Shown here piece by piece: positions 6,482-8,168 of a stretch of 8,168 nucleotides of DNA. The position numbers and the translations under genes are program-made. Origin of the DNA: an uncultured Pleurocapsa sp. (GTDB lineage Bacteria; Cyanobacteriota; Cyanobacteriia; Cyanobacteriales; Xenococcaceae); contig CAKZYI010000873.1 in assembly GCA_937884735.1 (NCBI GenBank), positions 1 to 8,168 on the forward strand. The letters run 5' to 3'. The notes under the pieces are model-generated. The model searched no databases, was not told the DNA's origin, and saw only the letters and a list, made by a program, of their open reading frames with translations. The number at the start of each line of letters is the position of its first letter. The first letter of the stretch is position 1.

Positions 6482-6551
6482 ATATGTAGGTCACATAACT
6501 ATATGTAGCGTTTAATGAGATACTTTCGTCATTTTCGACTCTGCATATAGT
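6482..6551. promoter_or_regulatory. Repeated motifs upstream of the small winged-helix-like gene
   Basis: ATATGTAG occurs at 6482-6489 and 6501-6508, 19 bases apart and so on nearly the same face of the helix. ACTATATG (6498-6505) is also matched by its reverse complement CATATAGT at 6544-6551. They lie 5 to 75 bases upstream of the start at 6477 and could be operator half-sites, possibly for the gene's own product. In AT-rich DNA such 8-base matches can arise by chance. Confidence 0.2.
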
Positions 6552-6564
6552 GCCGTTTCTAATT

Positions 6565-6717
6565 ATGCAACAAGATCGCCAAATCGAAAAAAAACTTTAT
6601 TTGTTTTTTGATTATTTCCTGACTTATGAAAAAAGCGATCGCCTGTAGGGTGAGCAAATTGATAATCGATCTCATCGAAATTTACCACTAAGATTATTGC
6701 CTATCAAAACTAATTAA
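6565..6717 (+). pseudogene. Small interrupted ORF, possible decayed gene
   Basis: From ATG 6565 the frame reads MQQDRQIEKKLYLFFDYFLT and on to SDRL, then a TAG at 6646-6648, then 22 further open codons (GEQIDNRSHRNLPLRLLPIK and two more) to TAA at 6715-6717. The charged, Gln/Arg-rich composition is unusual for chance translation of AT-rich spacer. It could be a 27-residue peptide or a roughly 50-codon gene broken by one stop. The HIP1 site at 6635 lies at the end of the first part. I do not recognise it. Confidence 0.22.
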
Positions 6718-6764
6718 TGCGATCGCTCTACCAAGCAATTTTATTAATTAAGTGCGATCGCATT
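6635..6764. repeat. Cluster of three HIP1 palindromes, two forming an 11-bp inverted repeat
   Basis: GCGATCGC lies at 6635-6642, 6719-6726 and 6754-6761, three copies in about 130 bp of non-coding DNA. The last two are flanked so that AATGCGATCGC (6716-6726) and GCGATCGCATT (6754-6764) form a perfect 11-bp inverted repeat with a 27-base loop. HIP1 is a known over-represented octamer in many cyanobacteria; here it stands out from the AT-rich background. Confidence 0.8.
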
Positions 6765-6994
6765 TCATATTTTTCAATATTAATTGAACTGAAAAAAGCA
6801 AAATAAATATTAAATTCTCTACATGGTTATAACTAAGTATTATCCAGCAATTATTAATAGCAAGCACAACTCTTTTATACTTTATTCGTATGCTGGCTTA
6901 AGTAAAAATAGTATTTTTATTAATTACTAGGTAAGTTCTACAATACAGTCAGCAATTATAAAAATAATTTACTCTACTAAATATTTTTTTACTG

Positions 6995-7023
6995 TTGACA
7001 TTTATCCCCCCCCCTAATGTTAT
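6995..7023 (+). promoter_or_regulatory. Candidate promoter with a C9 homopolymer in its spacer
   Basis: A perfect -35 consensus TTGACA (6995-7000) is followed at 17 bases by TGTTAT (7018-7023), a four-of-six match to TATAAT. The spacer contains nine consecutive Cs (7006-7014), unique in this AT-rich stretch. A weaker -10 candidate, TAATGT, lies at 14-base spacing. If used, the leader to the ATG at 7254 would be about 225 bases. Confidence 0.35.
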
Positions 7024-7253
7024 CAATGATACAGGTTGGTTAAAACATTATTGTCAGTGATTCAAATCGCAATTTAATTGTGTTTCTAAATTCATAGAAG
7101 TAATTTATTGGTTCAAAGTTAATTCTTTTGCAAAAGTTTTTGCTAATTTTGACTCGATTAGTATTGCTGGTTTCTCTCGGCTAGTAAATGCAATTTTGTT
7201 TAACTAAAAATATCATAATTGATTTGGTTGATAGTTTTACTTGAAAAATAGTG

Positions 7254-8168
7254 ATGAAAAAAATCAAGATATTAGGATTATTTTTATGTCTTTCATTTAT
7301 TCCAGTTCTAGGAAAGCTTTCTTGGAATTTAATTTATTCAGCTACTTCCTTAACCTGCTTACAATCAAAACCTGATGATTCTTCTGAATTTGGTAAAGCT
7401 TTAGCAATTAATGATAACTATATTGCTGTTGGTGACCCTGATGCGAATCGCGTAGCTATTTATAGCTATGACTAATCAAAAGATAAATGGTCGAGAACTA
7501 AAGAAATATATCCGCCCAAAAACTCAATTATTTACCGTGTTGGTTATGGTTTCGGTAACTCTCTAATTTTAAATCAAAATCAGTTGATTATTGGTGCTTA
7601 CAGTCAACCTAAAACAACTACTTTTGATGATGATCTCAAAAGCGATCAGTATAAATTTGCTAATGAATATCATGGAGCTGTTTATTCAGTGCAATTAGAT
7701 AAAGACGATCAAAATTCTCTTAAAAAGATAGTATTACCTAATTCGATTCAGCTTACAGGATATTCTCTCACGACATTTGATAATCATATTGCTATAGGAG
7801 GTACAACAGGAAAAGAGCCTAGTCAAAAGATAGGTAAAATTTTTGTTATTAATCCAACTACTTTACAAATTGAGACAATAATTGAGCCACCTAGTGCAGA
7901 GCAAAAATTTGCTGATTTCGGCTTTGTCATTGATGGTAGTGATGACTTTCTCTTAGTAGGCTCACGTGGTTTAACTAAAAATGGTGGAGCTTTATTGATT
8001 AATAAAGCAGGAAAAATAGAAGAAATTTATTCCGATGAAAAGCTAGCTACTCCTCTTTCAAAAGCTGGTTCTTCTGTAGCATTAGCTGATAATTTTATGG
8101 CAATTGGCATTTCTAGTAATTGGGGGGATGAAAACACGCTGTTATTCAAACCTTCTGCAAAAGGATGG
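7254..8168 (+). pseudogene. Secreted FG-GAP-like beta-propeller protein, broken by an in-frame TAA, 3' end outside the window
   Basis: ATG at 7254 (preceded by an in-frame GTG at 7251) starts MKKIKILGLFLCLSFIPVLG, a clear Sec signal peptide or anchor. After 73 residues a TAA at 7473-7475 stops the frame, but the same frame then stays open for 231 codons to the window end. Repeats of FG-GAP style continue across the stop: FGKALAINDNYIAVGDP (46-62), FGNSLILNQNQLIIGAY (100-116), then similar units with their key Gly at about 169, 223 and 272, counting the stop as codon 74. That is five blades about 50-70 residues apart, suggesting an extracellular beta-propeller. Blade one is complete only with the segment after the stop (SKDKWSRTKEIYPP), so the TAA probably replaced a sense codon such as CAA, GAA or AAA. 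Restart codons could be TTG 7584 or GTG 7689. A sequencing error or stop readthrough is also possible. Function and ligand unknown. Confidence 0.75.

Larger units (their letters stand above)
6478..7253. other. AT-rich intergenic region without an intact gene
   Basis: About 775 bp between the small winged-helix-like gene and the beta-propeller gene. It holds direct repeats near 6482-6508, a small interrupted ORF at 6565-6717, three HIP1 palindromes at 6635-6761, a TTGACA promoter candidate with a C9 tract at 6995-7023, and two weak short ORFs (6823-6930 and 7061-7207, plus strand) that I do not regard as genes. No tRNA, transposase or CRISPR repeat was seen. Confidence 0.6.

Noticed and set aside
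6823..6930. 35-codon plus-strand ORF from ATG 6823
   Set aside because: Composition (Asn, Ile, Tyr, Ser) is what AT-rich spacer gives by chance; no ribosome binding site or motif.
6845..6959. Ten-base direct repeat CAGCAATTAT at 6845-6854 and 6950-6959
   Set aside because: Only two copies in AT-rich DNA with unrelated flanks and unequal context; likely chance, and no CRISPR-like periodicity.
7061..7207. 48-codon open stretch on the plus strand ending at TAA 7205
   Set aside because: No start codon near its beginning, hydrophobic low-complexity translation and no recognisable family.

Overview
The window is chromosomal DNA of a cyanobacterium, most likely of low to moderate GC. The strongest clue is ten copies of the palindrome GCGATCGC (HIP1), at 837, 4148, 4376, 4634, 4949, 5560, 5984, 6635, 6719 and 6754. 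Fewer than one would be expected by chance in 8 kb. A DUF4278 small protein and a peroxiredoxin-like protein of a type common in cyanobacteria agree with this. The species cannot be named from the sequence alone.

Layout. 1-857 (+): 3' part of a receiver/histidine kinase gene that begins before the window. 866-1597 (-): RadC-family JAMM protein, convergent with the kinase. 1667-2212 (-): pyrR. 2317-3339 (+): class II dihydroorotase, pyrC, divergent from pyrR across 104 bp. 3422-3661 (+): DUF4278 small protein. 3662-3936: spacer with a minus-strand terminator hairpin and a possible remnant of a minus-strand gene end. 3937-4701 (+): peroxiredoxin-like (AhpC/TSA_2) protein. 4691-4746: GC-rich, near-perfect palindrome between convergent genes. 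4748-6079 (-): HD-domain dNTP triphosphohydrolase (dgt-like). 6095-6127: minus-strand terminator just upstream of dgt. 6238-6477 (-): small winged-helix-like protein. 6478-7253: AT-rich region with no convincing intact gene, holding a HIP1 cluster, a small interrupted ORF and a TTGACA promoter candidate with a C9 tract in its spacer. 7254-8168 (+): secreted FG-GAP-like beta-propeller gene broken by one in-frame TAA and running off the window.

Functional links. pyrR and pyrC are back to back and both concern pyrimidine nucleotides. dgt also acts on nucleotides but lies in a separate unit. The rest looks like ordinary cyanobacterial housekeeping and accessory genes. I found no CRISPR array, insertion sequence, tRNA or rRNA. 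I see no clear sign of a new multi-gene system. The points most worth checking are the single-stop interruption of the propeller gene, the C9 promoter spacer, the palindrome that supplies the stop codon of the peroxiredoxin-like gene, and the terminator placed directly before dgt.
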